Assembly: GCF_900115135.1 (NCBI RefSeq)
Contig: NZ_FOVK01000002.1
Location: forward strand, 8,512 to 72,511
Length of the DNA: 64,000 bases
From: Proteiniclasticum ruminis
Lineage (GTDB): Bacteria; Bacillota; Clostridia; Clostridiales; Clostridiaceae
Reading direction: 5' to 3'
The notes beneath the pieces are model-generated. The model was not told the origin of the DNA, ran no database searches, and saw only the letters and a program-made list of their open reading frames with translations. A program made the position numbers and the translations under genes. Of this stretch, positions 22,916 to 32,969 are shown piece after piece; position 1 is the first letter of the stretch, and each line of letters starts with the position of its first letter.

Positions 22916-23500
22916 ATGGAACTAGATAAAAGTTATGATGTAGTCCGGATTACCAACGGATTTATAAGACTGTACGACGAGGCAACAAAGACCTACGGAA
23001 CAGCAAAGTCCACTGGATGTTTAGGAAGCTTGTCCACTGAATCAGAAACAAGAACTGTAGTCAAGAGATGTGAGGGGGAAGTTGTAGAGGAGGTAACCAT
23101 CATCACTGCGCTGCTGGTCACATTTACAGGTCATATGCCAATTGGTGTTCTCAGAGATCTGTACGGATTCTCAAATGAAGGACTCAAGCCTGGCGTGTAC
23201 GCTATTGGTAGAAAGTCTAAGCCGAAGAAAGGAATTTACACATGGCAGGCGGAAGACTTGTACGATGAACAGAAAAAGTTCATGGCATATCCAAACATGA
23301 GAATAACTTCAGGGTACGCATTTTCTCACGAGAATGGCGCTGAAGAAATTGCAGAGGTATCCATCAACTTTAAGGCTATGAGGGATGAGCTTGGAAACTT
23401 CTACTATGATGCTTATGAGAAAGAATTAACAGATGAATCCGTGAAGACCGGATGGGCACAGACCTTTGATCAGTCTCTTGTTGAACTCGTGACCCCGTAA
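22916..23500 (+). CDS. Major tail tube protein
   Basis: 194 aa, beta-rich, forming the stacked hexameric rings of the long non-contractile tail. Followed immediately by the assembly chaperone and tape measure, as in siphophages. GGAGGGTAAAAA precedes the ATG. Sequence resemblance is to Gram-positive phage tube proteins; no accessory Ig domain is attached. Confidence 0.85.
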   Translation: MELDKSYDVVRITNGFIRLYDEATKTYGTAKSTGCLGSLSTESETRTVVKRCEGEVVEEVTIITALLVTFTGHMPIGVLRDLYGFSNEGLKPGVYAIGRKSKPKKGIYTWQAEDLYDEQKKFMAYPNMRITSGYAFSHENGAEEIAEVSINFKAMRDELGNFYYDAYEKELTDESVKTGWAQTFDQSLVELVTP

Positions 23501-23512
23501 TGGAGGGAGCTT

Positions 23513-23884
23513 ATGTTATACGAACTAGACCTTAAACCTGATGCAGCTGGAGAAATTAAGACAGTGACGCTTGATACGTCGCTGTCTCTTTATTTTCTGA
23601 AAAAGATGCAGCAGGAAAATCTTCTATCTAAAAATTTCATTTCAAATCTTGTGATGACACAAGCGGACCCGACGAAAGCGAACTATGATGATCTCCTTAA
23701 TTCTCCCTATATCGCTTACAGAAATGCGAATCCAAATGGGATGAAAAAAGAAGAGTTTGAAGCAAACGTTCTTTTCGACATGGACATGTGTTCAGTGGTT
23801 TACGCAGACATTATCCAGGGAGAACAAAAAAGAAGTGGCGCTATGGCTAATTCTTTCAGACGGGTCACTCAAAGAAAAAAGTAA
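23513..23884 (+). CDS. Tail assembly chaperone, short form (gpG-like)
   Basis: 123 aa in the zero frame, ending QRKK-stop at the slippery sequence. Binds and protects the tape measure during tail assembly. AGGGAGCTT lies before the ATG. Helical acidic protein between tube and tape-measure genes, exactly the lambda G position. Confidence 0.85.
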   Translation: MLYELDLKPDAAGEIKTVTLDTSLSLYFLKKMQQENLLSKNFISNLVMTQADPTKANYDDLLNSPYIAYRNANPNGMKKEEFEANVLFDMDMCSVVYADIIQGEQKRSGAMANSFRRVTQRKK

Positions 23885-24066
23885 AGAGCGGAGGGCAGAG
23901 GATCCCGGAATATTGGAAAGAAGTGGAAAGCGTAGAGGATGTTTATTCAATCTACGCTTTTTTATTTAGGATTGATTCCTGGACCGTTTGGCGGCTACCT
24001 TTCGCGGAAGTCAGAAGAATCGCCACAAATAAATTAGCGATAGAAGGTTTCCTTAACCAAGAGTAG
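23513..24066 (+). CDS. Tail assembly chaperone, -1 frameshift fusion (gpGT-like)
   Basis: The in-frame heptamer A-AAA-AAG at 23875-23881 lies one codon before the zero-frame TAA. A -1 slip there continues through 61 sense codons (including EVESVEDVYSIYAFLF and WRLPFAEVRR) to TAG at 24064-24066, giving about 184 aa. The downstream frame has no start of its own and lies exactly between gpG and tape measure. This is the conserved programmed frameshift of long-tailed phages. Confidence 0.82.
23875..23881 (+). other. Programmed -1 ribosomal frameshift heptamer
   Basis: A AAA AAG, in the correct phase (codons AGA AAA AAG TAA), the most efficient type of bacterial slippery sequence. A G-rich stretch (GCGGAGGGCAGAGG) follows at 23887, but no strong pseudoknot was obvious by eye. 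Confidence 0.8.
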
Positions 24067-24079
24067 GGAGGTGTGAAAC

Positions 24080-27000
24080 ATGGCAAAGAAAGAAGTACAA
24101 GTTGAATATAAGGTCCTGAATACGCAGTTTAATTCCGGGATAAAAGATATCACGGGAAAGCTTTCCACGCTGAACAAGGAATTTAAACTGCAGCAAGAAA
24201 CCATGAAAAACAGTGCCTCGGAAACTGAAAAGCTTGAAGGGAAACTGGAGAAGTTAAACAAGGAGCTGGACCTTTCCAAGGAAAGAACGAAGCTCACCGC
24301 CGATGCTTTAGAGATGGCAAAAAAACAAACCGGCGAGAACTCCAAGGAAACAAAAACCTGGAGTGACCGCCTCATTGATGCGAAGAGAAATGAAGAGTTT
24401 CTCAAGAACGCCATCACTGATGTCACAGGGGAACTAAACAGTCAAAAAAGCTCAATAAAAGAGCTCACCAGCGTCGAAAAACTTTCTATAGAAAATTCCC
24501 AACGTAGAATTACACAATTAAACGAACTTGAAAAAAATTCTGAAGAGCTCACGGACGCTTCTGACAAGCTTTCCAAGTCTTATGATCTGGAGAATAAGCG
24601 AGTCGGAGAGCTTGAATCAAAATCCAGTGCATTGACCAGGGAAAAGGAATACCTGAGAAAGCAAGTGGACCTCACATCAGAATCCATAATGAACCTAGAG
24701 AGACAGTTGGAACTTGCAAAAGAAGAGTACGGAAAAAACTCCGAGCAGGTGAAGAAGCTTGAAGATGCTCTTATGGATGCCAAGATAAAGAATCAGGATT
24801 TCACAAACTCTCTTCGAGATTCAGAAAACGGGCTGAAGAGGTTTGGTGAAAAACTTGAGAGCGCTGGCAAGGTGATGACGGATACTGGAAAGAAAATGAC
24901 GCAGTATGTGACACTACCCATTATCGGAGGGGTAGCTGCATCCGTAAAAGCCGCCAGTGATTTTGAAACAGCCTTTACCGGCGTAAAGAAAACCGTGGAT
25001 GAAGTTGTGGATGCAAATGGAACCGTAACCTACAGTTATGAGAAGCTTGAAAAAGGCATCAGAGATATGGCAAAACAGATGCCATCATCCGCGAATGAAA
25101 TCGCCGGTGTAGCTGAGGCGGCTGGACAGCTTGGAATAAAGACTGAGGATATCCTTTCCTTTACGGAAACCATGCTGATGCTGGGAGATTCCACGAATCT
25201 GAGTAGCCAAGACGCTGCTACATCCCTCGCAAGACTTGCGAACATCACGGGAATGCTTCCAAAGGATTTTAGCAGGTTAGGCGCTACCATTGTAGATTTA
25301 GGAAATAACCTGGCGACTACGGAAGCTGAAATTGTCAATATGGCCATGAGGCTTGCCGGTGCAGGTACCCAGGTGGGAATGAGCGAATCCGAAATCTTAT
25401 CCCTAGCTGGTGCTTTAAGTTCCGTAGGAATAGAAGCTGAAGCGGGAGGATCTGCATTCTCAAAAGTGATGATCAATATGCAGCTGGCAGCTGAAAAAGG
25501 CGGAGGGTCTCTAGATCAATTTGCTGAAGTTGCCGGTGTTTCGTCCAAGCAATTCGCGAAAGCATACAAGGAAGATGCTACAGAAGCGCTTATGATGTTC
25601 ATCGAAGGTCTTGCGTCTTCTGAAGAACGTGGAATATCTGCAATCAAAGTACTGGATGACATGGATATCAAGGAAGTCAGACTCAGAGATTCACTATTGA
25701 GAGCAGCAAACGCTTCAGGTGTGTTCAGCGAGGCTCTTTCCATCGGGTCCAAAGCTTGGGAAGAGAACACAGCACTCACGGATGAAGCAAGAAAAAAATA
25801 CGAAACCTTTGAATCCAAAGTGAAGATACTGAAGAATCAGATTACTGATATCGCCATAGAGTTTGGTGGTCCACTTTTAGACGCGCTGTCTAAGGTGATG
25901 GAAGCACTGAAACCTACTTTAGAGAGAATTGCAGACCTTGCGAAGCGGTTTAGCGAGGCAAGTCCAGAAACTCAAAACATGGTGATTAAAGTGATTGCCC
26001 TTACGGCTGCTCTTGGGCCAGTTCTTACAGTGGCAGGGAAATTTGTTTCCACAATAGGATCAATAACCAAAGCTATAGCCGTGGCTAAACCAGCCATGGC
26101 GGTAATGGCAACAGGTGCATCTGGAGTCGGAACAGCAGCTGGAGCTGCAGCGGGTGCTGGAGGTCTTGCGGGTCTTTCTGCAGGTCTTGGCACTGTGATT
26201 GCAGCGGCGGCCCCATACGTTTTAGCAGTCGCTGGTATAGCGGCGGCTGGATACGGAGTTTACAAGATACTAAATCAGGATGTCATTCCAGAAGTGGATC
26301 TCTTTGCTGATCACGTAGGGTACACAACAAAAACAGTGACGGATGAATTCGGGAACGTCACAACTGTAGTTGAGGATCTTTCAGTCACAATCTCGGAAGA
26401 AACAAAAGAGCAAGTCGGCTCATTCTTCGATATGGCGGACTCTGTGAAGCAGACTTTTCACGATATGTATTTTGATGTTAACAATGAAACGGAAACCGGT
26501 CTTTCTGATATGTACACAAAGACTACAGAAATGGCCAACCTGATTATTGAAGCGTCTGAAACTCAGAAAAACGGAGTAGTCGAACAGTATCAAGAGCTCT
26601 TTGCGAATACGACCGTTCTTACAGACGAAGAGCAGATGGAAATTATAAAAAGCGTAAATGATGGCCATCAGGACAGAATCAAAGAAACTGAAAAACTAAA
26701 AGATAGGCTTGTTGGAATTTACGATGAGATCAGGCGTCAGGGTGGAGAAATCACCATGAATCAACAGCAAGAAATAAACTCCATCATGGAAGAAATGAAA
26801 AGATTGTCAGTTGAAACCATGTCCAAAAATGAAGCTGAGCAGAACGTGATACTGAACAGATTGGCAAGTTCAAATGAAAGAATAACGGCCAAGATGGTAG
26901 GAGAAACTATAAAAGAACTCAATACCCAAAAGGATGAGTCCATCAGAATTGCCGGTGAACAGAGGGATGAGATGGTCAGGCAAGCAGAGGAGCTTAGAAC

Positions 27001-27631
27001 ACTTGAAGGTGGAATCTATGCAGATAAGGCCGATGAAATCATAGAAGAAGCCAATAGGCAATATGATGAAGTGGTAGCCGCGGCTGAAGGGACTAAAAAC
27101 GATGGAATTAAAAAGCTTGAAAATGCATATGGTGGACTAGTCAAAAAGGTTGATACTGATACAGGTGAAATTCTCGGATTCTGGGGAAGCATCAAAAAAT
27201 GGTGGGACGGTTGGAACCCAACACCAAAGAACGCCCAAGTCAATACAACTCAAACAACTACATACACAAGCAGAACAACGAGTGGATATAGCGGATCTTC
27301 GGGTAGTGGATATGGAGCTACTAGACCAAACTTTAAAGGTGGAATCATCCCTGACTATACTGTTCTCGGAAATCATAGCTTCGCCGAAAAAGGACCTGAA
27401 GCAGTCTTACCGCTTACCGGTAGAGAAATGGATCCATACGCTGATGCGGTGGCCAGAAGAATCAACGAATACAATGAAGTCGCATCTAATGCATCCACAA
27501 AACCACAAATCATTCTCAACATCACAAACACCCTTACTGGCTCAGCTGATGAGGATAGACTGGTGAGAAAGATTGACCGGTCCCTGAAAAAGAGCAGCGA
27601 TGAAGCGTCATTCGCGATTGGAGGTGCGTAA
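24080..27631 (+). CDS. Tail tape measure protein, TP901 family
   Basis: 1183 aa; sets tail length and enters the host envelope with the DNA. About 1-250 is coiled coil; about 270-600 is the TP901 core (ASDFETAFTGVKKTVDEV, then AEAAGQLGIKTEDILSF); about 625-740 is Ala/Gly-rich and hydrophobic with likely membrane segments; about 790-1020 is again coiled coil; the C-terminus carries FAEKGPEAVLPLTGREMDP. GGGAGGTGTGAAAC precedes the ATG. Contiguous with the Dit gene. Confidence 0.95.
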   Translation: MAKKEVQVEYKVLNTQFNSGIKDITGKLSTLNKEFKLQQETMKNSASETEKLEGKLEKLNKELDLSKERTKLTADALEMAKKQTGENSKETKTWSDRLIDAKRNEEFLKNAITDVTGELNSQKSSIKELTSVEKLSIENSQRRITQLNELEKNSEELTDASDKLSKSYDLENKRVGELESKSSALTREKEYLRKQVDLTSESIMNLERQLELAKEEYGKNSEQVKKLEDALMDAKIKNQDFTNSLRDSENGLKRFGEKLESAGKVMTDTGKKMTQYVTLPIIGGVAASVKAASDFETAFTGVKKTVDEVVDANGTVTYSYEKLEKGIRDMAKQMPSSANEIAGVAEAAGQLGIKTEDILSFTETMLMLGDSTNLSSQDAATSLARLANITGMLPKDFSRLGATIVDLGNNLATTEAEIVNMAMRLAGAGTQVGMSESEILSLAGALSSVGIEAEAGGSAFSKVMINMQLAAEKGGGSLDQFAEVAGVSSKQFAKAYKEDATEALMMFIEGLASSEERGISAIKVLDDMDIKEVRLRDSLLRAANASGVFSEALSIGSKAWEENTALTDEARKKYETFESKVKILKNQITDIAIEFGGPLLDALSKVMEALKPTLERIADLAKRFSEASPETQNMVIKVIALTAALGPVLTVAGKFVSTIGSITKAIAVAKPAMAVMATGASGVGTAAGAAAGAGGLAGLSAGLGTVIAAAAPYVLAVAGIAAAGYGVYKILNQDVIPEVDLFADHVGYTTKTVTDEFGNVTTVVEDLSVTISEETKEQVGSFFDMADSVKQTFHDMYFDVNNETETGLSDMYTKTTEMANLIIEASETQKNGVVEQYQELFANTTVLTDEEQMEIIKSVNDGHQDRIKETEKLKDRLVGIYDEIRRQGGEITMNQQQEINSIMEEMKRLSVETMSKNEAEQNVILNRLASSNERITAKMVGETIKELNTQKDESIRIAGEQRDEMVRQAEELRTLEGGIYADKADEIIEEANRQYDEVVAAAEGTKNDGIKKLENAYGGLVKKVDTDTGEILGFWGSIKKWWDGWNPTPKNAQVNTTQTTTYTSRTTSGYSGSSGSGYGATRPNFKGGIIPDYTVLGNHSFAEKGPEAVLPLTGREMDPYADAVARRINEYNEVASNASTKPQIILNITNTLTGSADEDRLVRKIDRSLKKSSDEASFAIGGA

Positions 27632-28315
27632 ATGCTTGAATTAATCATAGACAATAAAAGTTCTACAGATTTTGGATTATGCCTTGCGGAAACGCCCTCT
27701 ATTCCATCGCCGGAGCGGGACGTGGAAAGAGTTCCAATAAGAGGGAGGCATGGGTCACTGACGAAGAAATACGCGTACAAAGACATTTCCTTCAGCGTAT
27801 CCCTGAACCTTTTGGAAGACGATGGAATCAAGGACAAGCTCAGGTATATCAGAGCATGGATACTGAATGCGAAGAAACTGCAGCTCAGCGATGACACCGT
27901 CTTTTATCGCATTAAAGAGTCCAATATTCCGGATATTGAAAATGAGTTGAATTTACTTGGGAAATTTGAAGCAAATTTCGTAGCTGATCCATTCCAATTC
28001 ACAGAAAGTAAAATCGTTACACTAAACTCTTCTGGTAAAGTCTTGTACAGTGGAACCATTGAGTCAGAACCGTATATAAAAATATATGGAACCGGGAACG
28101 GGACTCTAACCTTCAACAGTGATGTGATTCATTTTCAGGAAATCTCAGAATACATCGAGATTGACTGTGAGAATCAGCAAGCTTTTAAAGGGGTGGACCC
28201 AAGGAACGATAAGATGATTGGGGAATACCCGGTGTTGCAGATTGGGATGAACGATATTTCGTGGACTGGAGGAATAACAAAAATTGAGATCGATGTTAGA
28301 GAGGTGTATTTGTAG
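27632..28315 (+). CDS. Distal tail protein (Dit)
   Basis: 227 aa, SPP1 gp19.1-like: N-terminal beta fold with PSPERDVERVPIRGRHGSLT, the typical Dit opening, then a C-terminal jelly-roll part. Forms the hexameric hub joining tail tube and baseplate. Begins right after the tape measure stop and overlaps the Tal gene start by one base. Confidence 0.9.
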   Translation: MLELIIDNKSSTDFGLCLAETPSIPSPERDVERVPIRGRHGSLTKKYAYKDISFSVSLNLLEDDGIKDKLRYIRAWILNAKKLQLSDDTVFYRIKESNIPDIENELNLLGKFEANFVADPFQFTESKIVTLNSSGKVLYSGTIESEPYIKIYGTGNGTLTFNSDVIHFQEISEYIEIDCENQQAFKGVDPRNDKMIGEYPVLQIGMNDISWTGGITKIEIDVREVYL

Positions 28316-30105
28316 TGCTGATACTTTATAAAAAAAGCGAAAGACAGTTTCTGAGCAATGGCATCGGAAGACTGGACAAACACGCCTTTGAGGACAAGGT
28401 AAGGGAAGAACTGAATGGGATCTACAAGCTTGAGTTTACGTATCCAATTCATGCGCCTCACTCCAGGGATGTCAAAAACGATAACATAGTCAGGGCTACT
28501 GTTCCGGATGGAGAGCAGCCCTTTTTTATATCCAGAATAGTAAAGAAAGACGGGTACCTGAGAGTAACCGCGTATCACTTATTTTATCGCCTCATATGGC
28601 AGCTCATTGAGGATATCAATATTGTAAATCTGAATGGCCAAGCAGCCCTCAACAGGGTGCTTGAAAACACAGAGTTTACTGGTGTGTCTGATATCGCCAC
28701 AACGAAGAACATCAGAATTGTGCGTTATAATGCTGTAGAAGCGATTTTAAACCATGGGAAGGATAATACTCTAATATCTCGATTCGGAGGTGAACTGAAG
28801 CGCGACAAGCTCACGGTGATGCTTATGAATCGAATCGGAAGAACCTACGAAAACAATCCAGTGGAAATCAGGTATGCAAAAAACCTACTATCGTACGAAG
28901 CTGATATCAGTGATTCCAATGTGGCCACAAGAGTGATGCCTATCGGGTTTGATGGATTAATTCTTCCGGAAAAGTACGTGGTGAAGCCTGGCGCGGACCC
29001 GACGGATTATAAAACCTTGAAGGTGGAGTACTCCTCCATTCGGGCAATCAGCAATCCGGACAACCTCAAAGAAGGAGAATTGCCGCTTGAAGATGCCTAT
29101 GAGGCACTAAGGCAGGCGGTTCTCTCAGACTTTGAAAGTGGCAGGTTTGACCTAAAAGCCAGTTACCAGGTGAAGTTTCAGGAATTGAGCACTACAGAAG
29201 AATATAAGAACAAATCGGTACTCGAAAAGGTGTATCTCGGAGATGAGATCAAAGTAGTCCACACGGATGAGGATCTAGAGATACTTTCAAGGGTAGTGGC
29301 TTATGAGTGGTCTCCTATCCGGAAAGAGTATGATGAATTAGAACTTGGAAGTCATATTGATACTTTCAGCGACATCAAGCCCACATTGGAATTGATTGCT
29401 GGAAAAGTAGAACAGTACAAAACAGACTGGGAAAGCAATATAGAGCAAATCACGGAGCTTTTGACTACAGCACTTGGTGGCTATGTGCTCAAAAGAACAG
29501 GAGAACTTCTGATTATGGATACGGAAGATCCAGCGACCGCAACAAAAGTATGGAGATGGAATCTAAACGGCTTGGGATATAGTAGTGCTGGTATCAATGG
29601 ACCTTACGAGATTGCCATTACCATGGATGGTAAGATAATGGCTAAATTTGTTTATGCCTTGAATCTATCTTCTATTAGTGCAAATCTTGGAGTTGTTACT
29701 GCTGGAAAAATACAAGACTCCACATCAGAAAGTTATTGGGACCTGGATAATGGGGAGATCGTTCTTAATGTTCGATCTCTGAAAATCAATGCGAAAGAAG
29801 TTGCAACACAAGATGACATTGATGGGATTAAGTCCTGGACTGTTCAAATCTTCTCCACCAACGGAGGAGTATTTAAAAATGACCAGATCAATACAATGCT
29901 CATTGCAAGGGTTTATAGAGGAACCGAAGATATTACAGATACACTAGATGCGAACCGCTTCAGGTGGACCAGGGTATCTGAAGATTCTGCAGCGGATGAG
30001 TTGTGGAATACCGCAAATTTTAGCGGAAAGAAAGAAATTTCTGTGACATCTGACGATGTGCATCAACGTGCAACGTTCAATGTCACGATACTTGAGGAGG
30101 TATAA
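28315..30105 (+). CDS. Tail-associated baseplate protein (Tal/gp27-like)
   Basis: 596 aa. N-terminal about 1-340 matches the phage minor structural/endopeptidase-tail family (EELNGIYKLEFTYPIHAPHS, then YHLFYRLIWQLI). It forms the trimeric tail tip. A middle helical linker follows, and the final ~90 residues are an Ig-like module beginning near GGVFKNDQINTMLIARV. That module is also present twice in the next protein. GTG start at 28315 overlaps the dit stop. Confidence 0.87.
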   Translation: MLILYKKSERQFLSNGIGRLDKHAFEDKVREELNGIYKLEFTYPIHAPHSRDVKNDNIVRATVPDGEQPFFISRIVKKDGYLRVTAYHLFYRLIWQLIEDINIVNLNGQAALNRVLENTEFTGVSDIATTKNIRIVRYNAVEAILNHGKDNTLISRFGGELKRDKLTVMLMNRIGRTYENNPVEIRYAKNLLSYEADISDSNVATRVMPIGFDGLILPEKYVVKPGADPTDYKTLKVEYSSIRAISNPDNLKEGELPLEDAYEALRQAVLSDFESGRFDLKASYQVKFQELSTTEEYKNKSVLEKVYLGDEIKVVHTDEDLEILSRVVAYEWSPIRKEYDELELGSHIDTFSDIKPTLELIAGKVEQYKTDWESNIEQITELLTTALGGYVLKRTGELLIMDTEDPATATKVWRWNLNGLGYSSAGINGPYEIAITMDGKIMAKFVYALNLSSISANLGVVTAGKIQDSTSESYWDLDNGEIVLNVRSLKINAKEVATQDDIDGIKSWTVQIFSTNGGVFKNDQINTMLIARVYRGTEDITDTLDANRFRWTRVSEDSAADELWNTANFSGKKEISVTSDDVHQRATFNVTILEEV

Positions 30106-30107
30106 AA

Positions 30108-31181
30108 ATGGCAGTAGCAACCGGTCAATTTACAATTATTGATTATAATGATGCACTTTCATTAAGTGCATACATAGCTTCGAACAGACAAAAAACACAG
30201 ATTTTCAATCCAGATAATGGATCATACAATCCGGATTGGGCATCAAGTAATGTAATCCTTACGCCATCACTTTTCATTCTAGGCAATGCCAATGACATCA
30301 TCACCAGTTCAGCTGTTCAGTCGATTCAGTGGTATGACGTTTCCAATGGAGTAGAAACACTTATTTCAGCAAATGCCAGTTATGCGATTGGTGCAGCAAA
30401 ACCAAATGCGCTGACCATTAAATCGAACGTGCTTGCAGGTTTACCTGGTAAGGAATTCATGTGCAAGATTGTGTACAGAGATCCAAGCACAGGACTGGAT
30501 CTAATCGTCAAGACACCAATATCATTCTCAAGGGTAGTCAGTGGGTCAGGAATCACTGATGCGATTGCATGGGCACCTAATGGAAATGTTTTTAAGAACG
30601 ATGAAACAACATCGCTAATCGCAGAATGTGATCTTGTAAGAGGCAGTGTCGTGGACTCTACAAATGTTACGTATCAGTGGTATCAGTTTGATACAGCACA
30701 AACGACTGATGCAGGTGGAGGAATTAACTGGAGAAAACTCACTAATGTGGCCAATGTGACTACAGGAGTAACTACAAGACAAATGACCGTGTTTCCTGCA
30801 GCTGTGCCCACCTATGCAGTATTTAAATGCGTGATTAAAGATACAGATGCATCTTCCAATACTTACAACAGTTCATTCGAGGATAATGTGACTTTTGAAG
30901 ATAAGTCGGATCCAGTACAGGTGACGATAACATCCACGGGTGGAGATGTTTTTAAGAATGGGGTAGGATCTACGACCCTTACTGCGAAAGTATTTCAAGC
31001 TGGTGCAGAAGTAGATGCTGCAGGAACTAAATATACTTACAAATGGTTCAAGCTCAACTCTTCAGGAGTACTGGACTCGAACTTTGGCGGTACAGGGATT
31101 AACTTTAAGACAGGTAAGACTCTCTCAGTAGGGGATGCGGATGTAGATGTGAAGGCCACATTTCAGGTAGAAGTAAGTTAG
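30108..31181 (+). CDS. Baseplate/tail protein with Ig-like repeats
   Basis: 357 aa. Begins with a short motif QFTIIDYNDA that recurs at the start of the next gene product. Three beta-sandwich modules follow; the second and third open with GNVFKND and GDVFKNG and contain the Ig-like W (TYQWYQF, TYKWFK). Likely a surface-exposed tail-tip component that binds carbohydrate or decorates the baseplate. GAGGAGGTATAAAA precedes the ATG. Confidence 0.72.
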   Translation: MAVATGQFTIIDYNDALSLSAYIASNRQKTQIFNPDNGSYNPDWASSNVILTPSLFILGNANDIITSSAVQSIQWYDVSNGVETLISANASYAIGAAKPNALTIKSNVLAGLPGKEFMCKIVYRDPSTGLDLIVKTPISFSRVVSGSGITDAIAWAPNGNVFKNDETTSLIAECDLVRGSVVDSTNVTYQWYQFDTAQTTDAGGGINWRKLTNVANVTTGVTTRQMTVFPAAVPTYAVFKCVIKDTDASSNTYNSSFEDNVTFEDKSDPVQVTITSTGGDVFKNGVGSTTLTAKVFQAGAEVDAAGTKYTYKWFKLNSSGVLDSNFGGTGINFKTGKTLSVGDADVDVKATFQVEVS

Positions 31182-31191
31182 GGGGGATAGA

Positions 31192-32958
31192 ATGCCAGCA
31201 GCGATTGCACAGTTTACAATCATGGACTATAACGATATTACGGTTGGTGCAACGGCGCCTGCGAATCCTACCGTAGACCAACTATGGCTGAACACATCTG
31301 TATCACCAAATCGATTATCCAGGTGGTCTGGATCTGCATGGGTACTGGCTACACCTACCTCAGCAAGCCAAGTTGGAGCAGAAGCAACAATATATAAGCA
31401 AGCTGCTGCTCCAGCACATTCCAATGGCCGTTTATGGCTTCAGACGGGAGTTGTACCAAATGTGTTGTGGAGAAGCACCGGTTCAGCATGGGAAAAGGTC
31501 ACGCCGACATCTCCCGGAGAGGTTGGAGCATATCCATCCACAGATGGAAGTAATCTTGAAAACAGAATATATTCAGCTGAACAAAAAATAACTCCAGAAG
31601 CCATTGTAAATACATTTACCGAAGAGTATTCAAAAGATGATACGAAGGCTATTACAAAAGGAATCGTCACGATGAATCGTGATGGTATTACCGTATCGAA
31701 ATCAACATCGGAAATCAATTCCCAATTAGCGAATGATGGAGTAACAGTGCGAGATGGAGATGCACCACTGGCAATATTTGGAGAAGCTGGTGCAATAATC
31801 CCAAAGGTAGAATCAAACGTGCTGAATTTTTCGGACAAAACTGGCGTCTATTATGTTGGAGGAGCTTATCCATACAAGTCAATCTCTGAGTGCCTGAACA
31901 CCCTATTTACGCGTAACGATAAAATCCATATTGGTCCGGCAGGTTATCCCAACTCAGCTGATATTTACATAGAGGTTTTCGGTAATATAAACGAAACGGT
32001 CAGAATAACCGGACTATCTGGAAGAGGAAGACTGATCATCAGGATAAATGCAGGGGTAACTTTTAACGGAAACTTCGAACTTTATGGAAACACATTGCCT
32101 ATCTACATCATAGGTGCAGCTGGTGCAGTCATTAAAAATCCAGGCAATGTATCAGGATACATGTTTCAGATCTCCGCCTGTAAGTATGTGCAGATCAACA
32201 ATCTTAACCTTAATAATAACGGTGGATATTACCTCACAGACGTCACTCACGGATCTACCGTGCACTTTGAAAATTCTGATATTATTGGATGTAATTATAT
32301 GGCTCAAGCCAATAACGCATCCTCAGTAACCGTTGTAAATTGTAAAGGTAACGTAGTCAGTGGAGTTCTTAGGCTTGTCGAGGGTGCAAAAGGATATATC
32401 AGCGGTTCAGCGCCAGCTGGAGGACCCCTTGAGTACTCTACAAATAAATTCGTTTTTACAGATGGCACCGTAGCTAGAGTTAACAGCGCATATTCTCCAC
32501 CACCAATAGCCTCAAAAGTGTTTGTCCAGGTATTCAACGGAGCTACTTTTGACTCTCTGCATCATGGCACATCTAATGTTAGTACTTATTATGGAGCATC
32601 CGCAGCGCAGAACAGATGGGATAGCTCGACAGGATGGTTTGACGGTAGAATTCGTTTCGGATCTGAAATCAATAATTTTTTGAATGGCGGGTCGAATGTT
32701 TCTATAAGAATGCGCTTGAGACGAAAAAACAGTTCTCATGGTAGTAGTGGAGCTGTGATGCCTGCTCCGTACAATCATTCAGCGTCATATTCGAGCGGAG
32801 CTACAAGAGGTGGATGGACTGGATGGGCTACAGTACCATCAAGCCTGTTTACATCTTCAGGTGCAACACTAACATATTACAACGGGGTACAAGGAATTAA
32901 CGGTTATGCCATCTGGGATGCCGTAGAGGTTGAAGTAACTGTAACGAAACAAGTGTAG
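31192..32958 (+). CDS. Tail fibre/receptor-binding protein
   Basis: 588 aa. N-terminal anchor QFTIMDYNDI shared with the previous protein. Two copies of a short repeat follow (DQLWLNTSVSPNRLSRWSGS and GRLWLQTGVVPNVLWRSTGS). A helical collar precedes a long beta-helix-like region (about 215-420, many Asn and Gly turns) and a C-terminal beta domain (about 450-588). Likely the host-recognition spike. GGGGGGATAGA precedes the ATG. Confidence 0.78.
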   Translation: MPAAIAQFTIMDYNDITVGATAPANPTVDQLWLNTSVSPNRLSRWSGSAWVLATPTSASQVGAEATIYKQAAAPAHSNGRLWLQTGVVPNVLWRSTGSAWEKVTPTSPGEVGAYPSTDGSNLENRIYSAEQKITPEAIVNTFTEEYSKDDTKAITKGIVTMNRDGITVSKSTSEINSQLANDGVTVRDGDAPLAIFGEAGAIIPKVESNVLNFSDKTGVYYVGGAYPYKSISECLNTLFTRNDKIHIGPAGYPNSADIYIEVFGNINETVRITGLSGRGRLIIRINAGVTFNGNFELYGNTLPIYIIGAAGAVIKNPGNVSGYMFQISACKYVQINNLNLNNNGGYYLTDVTHGSTVHFENSDIIGCNYMAQANNASSVTVVNCKGNVVSGVLRLVEGAKGYISGSAPAGGPLEYSTNKFVFTDGTVARVNSAYSPPPIASKVFVQVFNGATFDSLHHGTSNVSTYYGASAAQNRWDSSTGWFDGRIRFGSEINNFLNGGSNVSIRMRLRRKNSSHGSSGAVMPAPYNHSASYSSGATRGGWTGWATVPSSLFTSSGATLTYYNGVQGINGYAIWDAVEVEVTVTKQV

Positions 32959-32969
32959 GAGGTAAGTTT

